NCBI GenBank assembly: GCA_019916065.1
Contig: CM034238.1
Location: forward strand, 744,001 to 808,000
From: Vitellaria paradoxa
Lineage: Eukaryota > Streptophyta > Magnoliopsida > Ericales > Sapotaceae
DNA length: 64,000 nt
Reading direction: 5' to 3'
Shown here: positions 44,137-58,000 of the stretch, piece after piece
Layout: every line of letters starts with the position of its first letter
Position numbering within the stretch: the stretch's first letter is position 1
Program-made: the position numbers and the translations under genes
Notes under the pieces: generated by a model
The model's database searches: none
Told to the model about the DNA's origin: nothing
Seen by the model: only the letters and a program-made list of their open reading frames with translations

Positions 44137-47037
44137 TTTATTACTTATATTTTAATACAATTTAATTTCAAATTCATTAATTTGAAATCTTTATTATTGA
44201 AATGGAATATTATAATATATTTAAGTTGATAGATGAAAAATGAGTATATATAAAATGTAATATAACATTTAATTTAAAAATATCTAACATTTGAACACTT
44301 AAAAAAATAAAATCCAAAATAGTAAACCAACAAAAAGAATAACCCACTATAAAATTATAAGAATTAACAAAAAAAAAAATCGTACATGGGTCAATCTTAA
44401 AAATAAAAAGTAAAAATATAATATAAAAAAAAAAAAAATGAGACAAGTAAGAACATTTAATGTTCAAACACTAAAAAAATAGAAACTTTTCAAATATTCG
44501 GAGCAACACCAAAATAATTCACTATAAACATATTTAAAAAAATAAAAAATAAAAAGGTGTAACACATGTTAGTTTTTCAAACAAAAAATAAAAAAAGTAA
44601 AACATATGTCAGATCACTAATAATTCTTAAATTTTTTGATGTAAAATATTAAATTTAATGTTCAAACACTAGAGCATAAAAAAATTCAAATACAACTAAT
44701 AACGATAAAATGATTTATTACAAACACACAAAATAATAATAATAATAAAACAAAAGGGAAAAAAAATCAAACAATTGACGTCAAGCTCTCACCAAACCTT
44801 CAATATATAGTTACATAGATGTGTGTATATATATTAAGCTTCTATATGGTTCCAGAGCACCATGCTGTCTTGATAGTCTAAAAATTAAAATGTAACATAA
44901 AGTTTAAAAAAGTGCCACGAATAACATTCTTCAACATGGCTCCGTTAGTTTATTCTCTCTTAACTTTTTTTAGCTTTCTAAAATTAAACTAAAGCTACGC
45001 AAATTCTTCTTTTACTTTATATTTTTTTATTCTTGGGAAGAAAGGGGCCATCTTGACCACTTGGGGGCCATCTTTGACCAACTAGAGTATTATTCTTTTC
45101 CCCATCTTACAACGCGCGGGGGTTTTGAGCAGTTAATCTATTCTGATTTTTGAATTTCTATTTGATTCACTTGTATTGTGACTGTAATTAGTGGGACGGA
45201 AAATTTAATAATATTATACTAAAAATTGAATTAAAGTGATCAAGTTTTTTCAATAATGTATTTTTGCACGATTACATTTGAACTTTCAGGGTCATGAGAC
45301 ACAAATTTAATTAAATTTGATAATTTTAATTTGTAATTTAAATTATGAAATAGTTATGTATTATTTTTTAAATCAGAGGAGTTATTTATTTTTTTGTTCA
45401 AATCACAAAGGATATAGTGTTATTATTTAATTAAAAAAAAAAAAGAAGAAACTAGCATCGAAAAGGGATCACCAATTCTCAAAATTATGGGAGATGCAAT
45501 ACCACGTTTGTTGGGATTAAATTTCTCCCCAGTTCAACGGCTTAAAGTTGATTAGTTTCTTATTTCATTTCTTTTTTTTTTTTATATGCAACTTTAAACA
45601 AATATGATAAAAATAATTATATACAAAAACTTAATCTCGCAATATATACAATTTCACATATTATTTTATAATGTTGATGATTTCCAAATTTCATTTCGTT
45701 ACTATTATTATTATTATTATTATTATGTTATTGTTCTCCAGCAATTCATAGCTGCACTGAAGCCTCTCAATTCATCAGAGCAGTCGCCCCATTGGGCTCC
45801 AAAATCCAACAATAGTCAATTTCAGAAGGATTGGTGCTTGGATGAGCCCATGGCCCAAGCGTTTGATGTGCCAGTCCACCCAACAGTCATGGCCCGGGCT
45901 GGGCCACCCGGTGAAAGCCAGTTGGGCATTAAATCTTATGGTTGTAAAGGACACGAATTTTAACATTTAATTTTTTTGAAGGGTTAACATGAATTGTAAA
46001 ACACATATTTAGTTGTTTGATGTGTTAATTTTCCTTGTTATTTCTAAATGCCTATGAATTAATGCCCAGAGAGGTAGGGGTTAGCGAAATTGAGCCGAAT
46101 TTTACTTTTATTCGAGCTCGAGTTCAGTTTAAATATTTATATAGGCTTAAGTTTGGCTCAATAAAAAATAATTTAGACTCAAAATCAATTTTTGAATAAT
46201 TCAATTAAACTAAAATAATATCATTTTAGTATAAAATCTAATAAATAAAAAATTATAAAAAATATTATAAAAATAGTATTAAAAATATAAAAATATTATC
46301 ACATATATATATTATTTCATCTAGTCAGTTTCCGAACTAAGTTCTTTTAAATTTGATTTTGAACTTAAATTTAAATGAGTTACAAATCAAATTTAATTTA
46401 ATTTTATTTTAGTCATAAACTGAGATAGAATTAAATTTTTTTGGAATTGACTTTGAATAGTTTCACCTTTGTTAGATGGGAAAATAAATTATAGATGGAA
46501 TAGAGATATATTAAAGTAGAGAAAAAAAAAACACAAAATGAATTAAGAGGAGAGAGAGAATTGACCAATAACGATAAATTTAGGTAGGACATATAAATAA
46601 TAAAAAAATATATATTTACGAGAAGTGTAGACAAAAGAAAACATCGGTGTATATATATATATATATATATATTATAGTATAGATAATGATGCAATTAACA
46701 GCAAGCCTAATCATAACCCTCTCAGCGGTAAGTTTGACTTAAGAGGAGGAGGAGGAATCGATATCATTGAGGTGAGGTGGTAGTTGTTGTAACATGACAA
46801 TTACAATTGATGGAAAGATAGAGATTGAAATGGGCTTTTATAAATGAATTTCGAAGGGATATCCATCTGACGTGACATGCTTGTGTAACTACCAGCACTA
46901 ATTATTGATGAAAGCCAAAAAATTTTAGAAGAATTGAAAGGAAACAAACAAGAAAGTAAGTAATGTACCAACATCCGATCACCCCCTTGTTTTGATTTAT
47001 ATTTTACAAGCGATAATCTTTTAATTTTTCTAAATAC
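43763..47037. other. AT-rich intergenic stretch
   Basis: No gene is supported. It holds a long (TA)n array at 44095-44132, an (ATT)n tract at 45704-45727, and (TA)n at 46651-46672. A moderately GC-rich open stretch at 45744-45963 on + has no recognisable motif. Old repeats of the GAGCTCGAGTT type occur at 46080-46440. Confidence 0.5.
44095..44132. repeat. (TA)n microsatellite
   Basis: About 19 uninterrupted TA units, the longest AT dinucleotide array in the window. Confidence 0.95.
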
Positions 47038-47049
47038 CCTTTTATTCTT

Positions 47050-47312
47050 CTGGATTCGGAGAAAAACTCGTAACCGTTACTCATGAATGCGTACTGAGTG
47101 AAATGAGTCCCGTGGCTCTAGCCGGCAAAGAACCACGAGGAGGTAAATTAGTCTAAGCAAGCTTTGACTGACCAGCTCAGCCGAGAAGACTGTTAGATGG
47201 CCCTCTACGATTAAAGGAAGAAATGCATCCGAGAGGAGTCGAACCCGGGACCTATTGGTCCCAAACCCTTCAGCCTGCCACGCGAACCAACTTGACTACC
47301 CCTTTTGGGGCT
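47050..47312 (-). mobile_element. tRNA-derived SINE with 12-bp target-site duplication
   Basis: On the - strand it starts GGTAGTCAAGTTGGTTCGCG (A box) and has the near-perfect B box GGGTTCGACTCC, then a body ending near TCTCCGAATCCAG. The flanks are identical CCTTTTATTCTT at 47038-47049 and 47313-47324. The length is about 263 bp. The GC-rich body stands out from the AT-rich neighbourhood. Confidence 0.88.
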
Positions 47313-47324
47313 CCTTTTATTCTT

Positions 47325-49308
47325 ATTTCTTTTTTAAGTTGTTTTGATTGTGTTTGAATTAAGAAATATTGAAGTTAAAAAGAAAAAAATATAAAAGAAA
47401 TGAAAAGGAATTATATTTATATACTTATAGGATTAATCAAATAAAAAATTAATATATTTAGACTTTCTGACCTACTGCCCGTAAAATTATCATATAACAA
47501 AATGTGTTTTTTCTTTTGACAAATATTTATTTATTTGCAATATAACTAAAAAAATAAAATAATTTATTTTTATTTATTTTTCTTTCTTACATTTTCTCCA
47601 TATTTTTCTTGTCATTTCACAAACGTAAGTTCCAAATAATTAAATTATTTTAATTATTAAGTAATATAGGAGTTCGTTAAAAACTCATTTATATTCATTT
47701 GATAAATTAAATATTCAAGCTCTAATGTAATTTTTAACTAAACTTGATAAATAAATTAATTAATTAAAAATGAAAATAACGTTGACTTGATAAGGCTCAT
47801 GAGCAGATACATTTATTAATTATTAACAATTTCATTTAAATATTTTCAAACAAGCTCCTAATATCTCGTTTAAATATTTGTGAATAAATTAATTTTTAAC
47901 TTTAAAATAATTCCATTCAAACATTTGTAAACAAGTTTAGAAAAAACTTTTCTTTATTATTCATAAAAAAGGTTTAAAAATCTAAAATTAAATAAGTTAA
48001 TTTAAAACTTGTTTGGTAAGTTAAACAATAAAATTTGTTTATTTTAAGTGTTTTGTTAATCTCATTCATTAGTAGATATGTGCGCAACCTTTTCAAAGAG
48101 TTCATAGGTAGACTAATTAAAAAAAACTTGCAAATAAATTTTGATAGGAATTCACACGGGAAAAGAAAAGTTAACGAGCAAGCTTGATGAAAATCACATG
48201 TAGGCTTGTTTATTATAATCAAATCAAATTTAAATTTGTGCTAATGAATCAAACTCGGTCACAAAATTTTGAATCCGATTAAAGTTAAACTCGATCACAA
48301 GTTTTTGACTTTGACAATAAGTCAACCCAACCTCCTTGAATATCAGATTGAAAGTCCAAATTTTAGTAATTTTTGATATTTTTTTTACCAAACGTTGCTA
48401 GTTACAATTTTTTATATATTTGATAAAATAAGTAACAATTTTTAGTAAATTTTTTACAACTTTTGAGTATTTGATAATTTTTAGTAATTTTTGGTAACTT
48501 TTAAATTAAGTAAATTATTACATTTGAGTAAAAAATGACAAAAATTAATATCTTACCAAACATTCAAGTGGTAACTTCTGGTGAATTTTTTGCAGAGTTT
48601 TGCCCCCTCCAAATGTCACCTTATTAAAGAAGTTTGAAAAACTCAATTAAAAATAAATAAATAAATAAATATAAAAATAAAAATTGAACAACCCAGTATG
48701 AGTCTCAACTTGGTTGCGCCCATAGATTTCCTGGCATCGTCCGCATACCATCATAATCCCACTTGGAAGAATTATACCCATTACGAGCTTGGACCTTACG
48801 TCAAAGTCATTGTCTGTCAATTCTCGATTTATTATTAGCCAAATGGTCAGAGGACACAAAGATCCACTTACTAACTTGTACGAAGATCAAACATGCTAAT
48901 ACAAGATTAATCACGTGAATGCCATCCCAGCTCATCTTATACCCACACCCTGTTAATTAACTTTGATGATTAAGTCACTGTTTGGCATTGTCCTATTAAA
49001 TGTGCAAACCATTAAAATCCCTTTTTCTTTTTCTCATATAATAGACTTAATTAATTAATGATAAGGGTACCCAACATTTGTGATTAAATTAAAGGGTTAT
49101 TTGTTAGTAAAATAATTAGCACAACTAATGGAGATTGATAATTATTACAAATTTAAAAATTAGGAGGACTGAACTTACATATAATAGATTAGTGAGCACA
49201 ATGTAGTAGTAGAAAAAGCAGAATAATAAAGCTGGCAAATTAAATTAAACAAAAAAGCAACCCATTAATTAGTAGATGGACAAACAAATTCCAAATCAAG
49301 TGGAATAT
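47325..49308. other. AT-rich intergenic stretch downstream of the ADF gene
   Basis: No gene is supported. 47660-48340 carries repeated AACTTGATAA/CTCGATCAC-type words of an old dispersed repeat. The right end should include the ADF 3' UTR. Confidence 0.5.
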
Positions 49309-50234
49309 CTACTTGGCTCTGTCCTTGATCACATCAATCCCCATCTCAGTTGGGTCTGTGGCCTGAAGTTCGTAGTGGATTCCATCTAGCACCCTTCTCA
49401 ACCCATCTTTCGACGTTGCGTATAGCATTTTTGCTCTAATTCTCGATGCCGTCGGAGCCCTGAAACAACAAAAACAAAATTACATAATTATCCACACGCA
49501 TTAGTAATTACTAATCATCTGCATCCATTTTCATGATTAAACCCCTACCATCGGATTTCGATCAGATGGTTATGCCAAAAATTGTTCCTGTGTATGTTAT
49601 TATAAGAAAAAAAAACCTAAGCAATTATGCAATTTTAATCATTTTTGTGTGCGAGTAATTATATACTAATTTAGTCATTTACCCACAAAACTAATCTAAT
49701 CTAGGGGGCTATCCTGGTGGTGTTAAATTACTATGTTGCCCTTGTCTGTGTGATCAGGAGTGCTCACAATAGACGGACAAAATGGTCAATAGCACTGTGA
49801 TAAAATAAAAGCCGTCGGTGGGAGGGAGGGAGGGAGTGACGGGACCATGCAATGAAGAAGATCTTGCTTTTGCGGCAGTTGTCGACGGTGACAAAGTCGA
49901 AATCGAAGACCGCGTAGCGGCAGTCGTCGTTGGGCAGAGAGGCAGCGAGATCGTCGTAGCTCTCCGCTGGGCCGCCGACCTTATCGACGGTGACCAAGCG
50001 GGATCTTTCGTCGATCTTGAAGACGATGTACCTGTGCACCTTCTTCCATTTCATCTCCATGAATGAGTTCTTGCACTCCTCCGTCACCCACATGCCCGTC
50101 GTCGCCTGTACACACACCACCGTTGAATCAGTTTTTCTTCATACACCAAACAAACATGCATATAAATACAACCGATTAGTTATATATATGTAGATGGGTA
50201 ATTTGGTGAATACCATCTTGAAAGCCATGGCCAT
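49309..50234 (-). CDS. ADF5: Actin-depolymerizing factor, ADF5 type
   Basis: Three exons on the - strand: 50234-50214 (MAMAFKM), 50105-49846 and 49459-49309, giving 143 aa, the family's usual size. The protein is a single ADF-H/cofilin domain: [52 protein letters not shown], then [20 protein letters not shown] (the long actin-binding helix) and [15 protein letters not shown]. The MAMAFKMATTGM start and FFIAW segment match the ADF5 subclass, whose members bundle F-actin rather than sever it (established for Arabidopsis ADF5). Exon 1 ends at GTATTC. The intron-2 donor is TG|GTCCCG, which is far from GTAAGT. It is nevertheless the only GT that joins IAW to APTASRIRA in frame, and this phase is the usual ADF intron position. 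Expression was not testable here. Confidence 0.94.
49844..49845 (-). other. Non-consensus 5' splice site of ADF intron 2
   Basis: On the coding strand the exon/intron border reads GCATG|GTCCCGTC. Only the GT matches the consensus. A nearby GT (in CCC|GTCACT) would shift exon 3 out of frame. Confidence 0.7.
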
Positions 50235-50333
50235 GGTTGGAGTTGCTGCAACTGAATGCGGGCAGAGCAATGAATGAGTTGAGAGAGAGAGAGAGAGAGA
50301 GAGAGAGGCTACATGGCGTCTAATTTCATTGGT

Positions 50334-50345
50334 GTTATATATAGT
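50334..50345 (-). promoter_or_regulatory. Putative TATA box of the ADF gene
   Basis: CTATATATAAC on the - strand lies about 100 bp upstream of the start codon. The leader between them carries a (GA/CT)n tract at 50280-50307. Confidence 0.5.
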
Positions 50346-52036
50346 TGTGTTTATCTGAAAATGCCAGCGGGGTTTGGATAAATTACGAGTTAGGCCCATA
50401 CCTGGATCTCGTCTTTGTTGGTGTGTCTTGTGGTTGAATTACCAGATTGCCCTCAATCAAAGAGATAGTGTTGCCTCCGCACGTGCATGGTTTGCGGGGG
50501 TGGAGAAACATGAAATGTTTCATAATTCGTGTATTATTGTATAACAAAAAAAGAGTGCTATTTTTTCAAAATTTTTATTAATTATTTTGTATCATATTAT
50601 GATAGTGTTATTCTTGTAATTAAAAAATAATAATTCAATAATTTAATTATATTATTATGTATGTATATTATATGTATAATTTTGTGTGTACACATGAATC
50701 AATAATTAAATTGAATGTGATCACGTTTAACTTTCTCCATATCATTTGATCAATCAGTAAATATAAAGATTTTATTCAGGTGCGAAAAAGGTGAAAATAT
50801 ATGACAAGTACTACCCTAATTGTCCACCTTTAATAATTTTTTTAATACCTAATTTTGAAATAAGTGACAGAGTCACTTTGAGGCAAGGGGCAATTAATGA
50901 TTAAAATATTTTTAATATTTAGTTTTATTATAAATTTAATTAAAAAAATAAATTAATATTAACTCAATTTTTAAATTTTTAAATTAAAAATGCATGAGGA
51001 TATATTCGCTATTGTATTACATTTGTATTGAGAATTAAATATTATATATATATTTTAGATTGTTGTGAATTATTATATATATTTGAGTCATACATACTCA
51101 TGTATACTTGTACAATTTTACGTATTAGACGGTGATACTCACTTATTTGATATTACAATAACTTTTCGAGTAGTAGGAGCAGTCACTTAAAATTGAGTTA
51201 GACTGAAAATTAATTTAAACTTTATTAATTATTGTAACAGAATAACTATATCTTTATATGTGTGACTCTGAGTGTGGATCTCAAACTTTAACTATTATGT
51301 CATAAGATTTGTATTGTTATCATGATTTATGTTATGATTTTGTCAACGAAATGTAGCATTTAATTATTTATAATATTATTTAATATTATTTTTTTATAAG
51401 AATTAGGGACAAATCCATACGCCCTGATTGAATATTAATTTGACTTGGATCTTAGTTTATGTTTTATTTGCTTAGATTTACTTTTTATACTCTCATACCA
51501 TTTATCTAAAATTACGAAATTAGAAGTGTGACAACTACTACGATCACAAAACTTGACTAATTAACCATCATTTATGTCTTGAAAGTCCTTTCCTAAAAGC
51601 AAACTTTTATAGAACACCATCAATCTATAGGAAGTAAAAGATTGAATTAAAGGTGAAAAAGCTTCTTGGGAAGATAGTGATGATCCATTCAACAGCAAGT
51701 TGCTAGAAACTAGAAAGATAAGTTCACTTTTCTCTCTCCATGTTCTTTAATATTAATTGTTGCATGTAATTTCGATCGATGTTTCAAATCCCCATAAAAT
51801 TGTCTAAGGAATGTGGTAGACAAGAGCCAGTACAGTAGATTAATTTGTCATTGAAAAACAGTACAACAAAGGGAGGGTTCGCTGCACATTTGATGAGATA
51901 AAGATGAGCAGTGGGACTTGTGGGAAAGGAAAACAGAGAGAATCAAGAACTAGTAGATAGTTTACAAGCACTAAAATCTAACACATGGACGTGAATAGGG
52001 GAGACATGTTCCCCCTCATAGGGATGGCCCTCTCAG

Positions 52037-52070
<34 letters not shown>

Positions 52071-53160
52071 TTATTATGATAATTCCAGTGTCCATGACAC
52101 TGTTTCGTAATTCCTTGAATCTGAGGCTATCTCTAGTCCTCACAAATATGGTGCACCCTAACCCAGGATTCGGTTGGTGAGTGATATATATGGGTCAGAC
52201 ACGATTTTGTGTTCACGCCACAAATTGTGCTGTCACAATTCCCAAGCCGCTTCTTTCTGATGGAAGTATCATCAATTTGGTGGTGAAGATTCGTCCTCCT
52301 AAAGTGGGTTGATGGGTAAAATGCATCCTCTGGGTTTTATACAGGGACGTCATATACAGATGAATATTAGCACTCCTTGACTGCTCATCCCAGTAGAACC
52401 TGACTGTATTGTACTATATTGCACTCTTTCCTAGCCTAAGCGTTTCGCACCATTTCCATATTACTGGTTTTAGCCAAGGAGCAAGGTCTTTTGTTACTAG
52501 GATTATAGTATTCAAGCCCACCATCAGCCTTTTTTACCCGACTCTAGATAAGTCAGATTTCGAAGGGAAGTGTGAGAATTAGGCATCTAGTGCACGGACT
52601 CTTGCCTATGTTAGAGCTAGGGAGTGGTAATATACATAATCTTACCCCTAATAATTGAAGAAATTATTTCTGAAAATTGAATCTACGAGCTTTGGAACAT
52701 AAATGAACCTCCTCTTAATTTAAACAAGGGAATGAAATTAACCAATAAATAAATTTCAACCTCTTGAATTCATGTACATAATTGTGACTCTCTCTCTCTC
52801 TCTCAATTGCAATTTAAACAACAGCAATTAATCTATGGTAGCAAAGAGGCACTGGTCACTTTTTTTTGGGGGAATGTAGGTACTGAATCTTATTTGCTAC
52901 TCTACGGCAGCTAGTCACCAAGTTCCCTTAATTGCTAACCTGCATTCTTTTACAGGGACAACAAGTAATTAAGTAGAATCAGTGAACAGTATGCATTAAA
53001 AGTACGGCATCCAAAGGACAGAACATTTCTTCATATATTGAAGTGGCCTCTCCCTGAATACTTCAAAACAGCAAAAATGTAAACACGTTTCTTCAACAAA
53101 ATCGGCCAACTGATAGAAACAAAAAATGGACATGACATTACTGATTTAAGGATACCTCGG
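50346..53160. other. Intergenic stretch between the ADF gene and the CTL gene
   Basis: No gene is supported. It includes (GA)n at 52038-52067 and the probable 3' UTR of the CTL gene at its right end. The stretch 52100-52620 is less AT-rich but has no convincing open frame. Confidence 0.5.
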
Positions 53161-53511
53161 TTTCAAGGAACTGAACCGATTACTTCCCCCCTTAATAGAG
53201 ATCAAACAGCACAGAAAATTTCACTTCAAACTTTGTAGAAGATCTAATTCCTACAGACACAAGAAGAAAGTCAATAGCAGGTAACTCTTCTATTGATAGT
53301 TTCTTGCGAAATTGCAACCTTTGGGTAAGCATAACCGTTTTAACAGCACACAAATCAAGTAGCACGAAAACTTGCCACAAAATTGTCATTTTATTCGATA
53401 AAGCTCAATTTTACAAAGCAAGATTATGCACAATTCACTGGCTGGCACTCCTAAAGCCTTAATAAACACAAACTATTTTAAGAAAACAACACAATTGTAA
53501 TACAAGGATGG

Positions 53512-54990
53512 TTATACAGTCAGTAGAGTTGGAGTAAGGGATGGTCTATGGTTCCGACTGATAGGTAGATGAAAATAAACTTCATGAACCTCCTGTTTAT
53601 ATACCTCGCCCTTGTCCCTGTCTATAGCATAGCACACATACACCGTATCAATAACATTGTCCAGCACATGCACAAAGTATCCCAACACCACGATCAGCAT
53701 CACCCATGCTGCAACAGCCACAATATATGAGTTTCCCCCAAGATTGCTGACAGCATTCAGTATTGCACAAACCTGCACTCAGAACCAGAATCATAAGAAA
53801 ATCCTATCTGGTCAGAGAAATATCTAACTAAATATCTTTAGGTTGCCATACATGGGTACCAACCACACTTTTCGCTGGTTTCATATTAAAATTTCAGGAG
53901 TGCCCCTCCTAGCCAAGTGAAGTGATAAAATATTTAAGGATCACACTCCTGAAGAAGTATATTGTACTGCCTTACCAACAAGCACTAAGGTTTATTCTAA
54001 AATGAATTTTCTTTTCCTTTCTCAATTGTGCATATCCACCCAGTCTGTTTGCCTAGCAAATAATGCAACACCAACTTCACTGAAATATAATTTCTGGATG
54101 CAGAATGACAGAAAACACTACTCACCACAATTGCATAAATTGCTGAGAGCACAAAAATAATTCCAGCAAGTAAACGAGTGGAGATAGTTTCTACAAAAAC
54201 AGCTGAGAGAAGATTGCGTTTTAGAAGCTCGTATGTCATTCTTGCAGAAGTGCAGTAAGCTTCACCAGTTATAGCCGCAAAGTTGATGGTGAATTTGTTA
54301 AGAAAATCAATAGCTGCCAGTAGGGCATTAACACAGCACCGGAGTATGAGGTTCACTATCCCAGAAGCATCTTCTTGTCTTGCACTATCAACCACAGCAC
54401 GCACTATACGAACAACACAAATAAGTAATCCAGATAAACAGACTGTTCCAGAGGAGGGTCCAAAGGCATTTCTGCAAGTGTTCAAAAAGAAAGCATGAGA
54501 AAGACAACCACATTGCACTGACCACATAAAAGTGCAAGGATGATTGCATCAAAACTCTGAACAGTATCTTGCTAGAAAACAATTGATAAGGAATTAATGT
54601 AGCTCGTACAAGATTTAGATGATAAACAATACTACAAGAGCTTTTGGGGAACCACCAAATAATGGTCAAACAAGCTGCTAGGTTTGACTTTAAGAATGGC
54701 CGCAAGATCTTAGGCTTGAATAAACTTGAACTACTATGAAATGGGTGTGAGAAAACATAAGTGCTATCTCCCGCCACTACCAAACAGGAAGATGTAGGGT
54801 TCGATTCCTAGTTATGAGCTGGGGGTATGTTTCTTTGTTGCTCAAAAGATTTTCAAGAATTATATGTCTAGAAGCAATTGATTTCACCCCCACACGTGTT
54901 TCCACTCCATCAATTGGCTTAACCGAACTTACAATAAAACTGTACACGATTACACAAATCTCAAATACGACAAAATACCATTCAACTCTG

Positions 54991-55033
<43 letters not shown>

Positions 55034-58000
55034 TGCGCGTGCGGGTGCGCACATACACACTTTTTTTCAGCATTCCCCTTTGTCTATTGTTGTTGCGGAA
55101 ATCTTGGATTACCTTCTGGGAATACCTCTGGTAAATAATGGCAAACATGGACAGAAGAAAACACACACAATAAAAGAACACAAGATTTACGTGGTTCGAA
55201 AATTTGCTTACATCCACGGGCACTCAGAGAATAAAATTCACTATGTGAAAAATATTACAATCATACAATCTTTTATCTCACCCAATGCCCCAATACATAA
55301 AGCAATTCCGTAAGCAAACTTTAACTCCTACCTCAAAAGAGAAATTTAACTAAAGTACAAGCTCGTTACCTAAAATTTTGACTGGTGTGTTTTTTCCAAA
55401 GAAAATAACCCTTTATTTATAACCTAACAAGGCCCCTCCACTTTTGTGAGAAAATTGATGTGGGACAGGAGCCACCACATTAACAATCTCCACTTTGGTG
55501 ACTGCTCACCCCTTAGGAAATTAAATACTGGTAACTTCACCACGAACCCCATAGGCTGGGGCTGTCTCCCATCTGGTAACTAGAAACATGAATCAAGTCT
55601 AAGCAATACTTAAACTTATCTGCTGTGAGAGACTTTGTCAATATGTTTGCAGCGTTGTCAAAAGTGTGAACTTTCTCTAGTACCAGTTCACTTGAAGACA
55701 CCAACTCTTGGATCTTGTGAAACCCCACACCTATGTGCTTAGTTCTAGCATGATATACCTGGTTCTTCGCCAAATAAATGGCACTCTCACTGTTACAATG
55801 AAGCTCAACTCCACCTTGCTGTAGACCCAACTCCTTAACTAGCTTAACATCCCACAACGCTTCCTTGGCAGTCTCGAGTACTGCCATATATTCTGTTTCA
55901 ATCATAGAAAGAGCGACAAGAGACTGAACCACAGACCTTCAACAAATACCAGTAGTCAATCTCCTGTTATCCAAGTCTTCTTCATAGTCTCCATCCACAA
56001 ATCCTACAACTGAAGGCTCTTTTTGTTGTTTGCTGAATAGGATGTTATATCCCGTGGTAACCCGCAAGTATCTGAAGATCCACTTGACTGCACTCTAATG
56101 CTGTCTCCCTGGATTAGCCATAAACTTGCTCACCACACTAACTGCATGTGCCAAATCCAGTTTAGTACAAACCATCGCATACATAAGGCACCCAACTGCA
56201 CTAGCATATGGAACTAACTCCATGTCTTTGATCTTATCTTCGAATTTTGGGCACTAACTTGCAGACAGCCTGAAATGACCCGCCAAAGGTGTGTTCATCG
56301 GTTTTGCTTTATCCATGCCAAACCTTTTCAACACCTTCTCCACATAAGCTCCCTGAGATAACCACGATCTCCCTAAGCCTCTATCCTTGCGAATCTCCAT
56401 TCTAAGAATCTTCTTGGATGCGCCCAAATTCTTCATTTTAAATTCCTTACTCAACAAGGCTTTTAACTTGTTGACCTCAAGGATACTCTTTACAGAAATC
56501 AACATATCATCCAAATACAATAAGAGATATATGAAAGAGCCATCATCAAGGCATTTCACATAAATGCAATAGTCATACTCACATCATATGTAACCAATTC
56601 TGATCATGAAAGAGTCAAACTTCTTGTACCACTGCTGTGGAGACTATTTTAGCCCATACAATGACTTCGTTAGTTTGCAGACTAATTGCTCCTCCCTGGA
56701 TTGTGAAAATCCCTCCAGTTGCTCTATGTAAAGATCTTCTTCAATGTCACCATGAAGAAACGCCGTCTTAATGTCCATCTGTTCCAACTCTATGTCAAAA
56801 TAAGCTACCAAGGCCAACATGACCCAGATAAAAGTGTGCCTAACCACTGAAGAAAAGATCTCATCATAGTCAATCCTTTTCCTTTGTCAATAACCCTTCG
56901 CTACCAAGCGAGCCTTGAATCTTTCACCTTCCTTGTCTGACACAACTTCCTTACGTTTGTACACCCATTTGCACCTTATTACCCGCTCTTCTTCTAGAAG
57001 CTCAACCAACTCGCATGTCTTGTTCTTATGCAAAGACTCCATCTCCTTCACCATAACTTGCATCCATTTGCTCTTCTCTTGACTACTGATAGCCTCTTGA
57101 AAAGTAACTGGATCCCTACTACTGGCAACAAGTGCATAAGAAACTAAATCTTCAAAGCCATATCTAGTCGATGGTTTGATAGTGCTTGTGGTCTGCCCTA
57201 AAGCTAAACTTTGGTGCTGTTGCTCCTTAATCTGGAAGCTTGCTCCTCCGAACTGGGAGCCTCTAAACTCTGAGTAGAGATGTCCTTAGCCTGACTCTCT
57301 ATCTCCACCTGCACCACTTGTTTGTTGAAATCTTTACTTTCTGGCTTCTACTCCTCTTGTGTCTAAGTACTCTTCAACATAGATTTTTCATTAAATACCA
57401 CGTCCTTACTGATCACCACCTTGTTTGCCTAGGATCCCAAAGCTTATACCCCTTGATCCATTTCTCATAACCGAGAAAGATACACTATCGCGACTTTGGG
57501 TCAAGCTTGAACCACTCATCACTAGAAACATGCATGTATGCGGGACAACTGAAGACTCTCAACCCAGAGTAGTCAACCTCTTTCCCTGTCCACACTTCCT
57601 CTGCAACCTTTCCTTTTAATGTTACCCTTAGTGATCTATTTATTAAGAAGCAAGCCATACTAACTACATCTACCCATAAATTTTTTGTAAACCCAGCATT
57701 TAACTTGAGACATCTTGCCCTTTCAGCAATTGCTCGGTTTATCCTTTTTGCTACACTATTCTGCTGCGGTATCCTGTATACTATGAAGTGTCTTTTTATT
57801 TCTTATTGCTCGCAAAATTGCATGAACTCATTTTCCGTGTACTTAGTGCCGTTATCTGTCCTCAGATACTTTTTCTTCCTCCCAGTTTGGTTCTCCAATT
57901 GAGCTTTCCATATTTTGAACTTGGCAAACACGTCTGACTCATGCTGCATGAAGTAAACCCAAATTTTCCTAGAGAAGTCATCAATGAATGTGACGAAATA

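Noticed and set aside
45604..45963. 119-codon + strand frame with an ATT-repeat-encoded Tyr run
   Set aside because: Starts in low-complexity sequence, has no recognisable domain, and lacks a promoter or intron signal.
54790..54830. B-box-like GGGTTCGATTCC in CTL intron 1, considered as a tRNA or SINE
   Set aside because: No convincing A box, tail or target duplication; too short to call.
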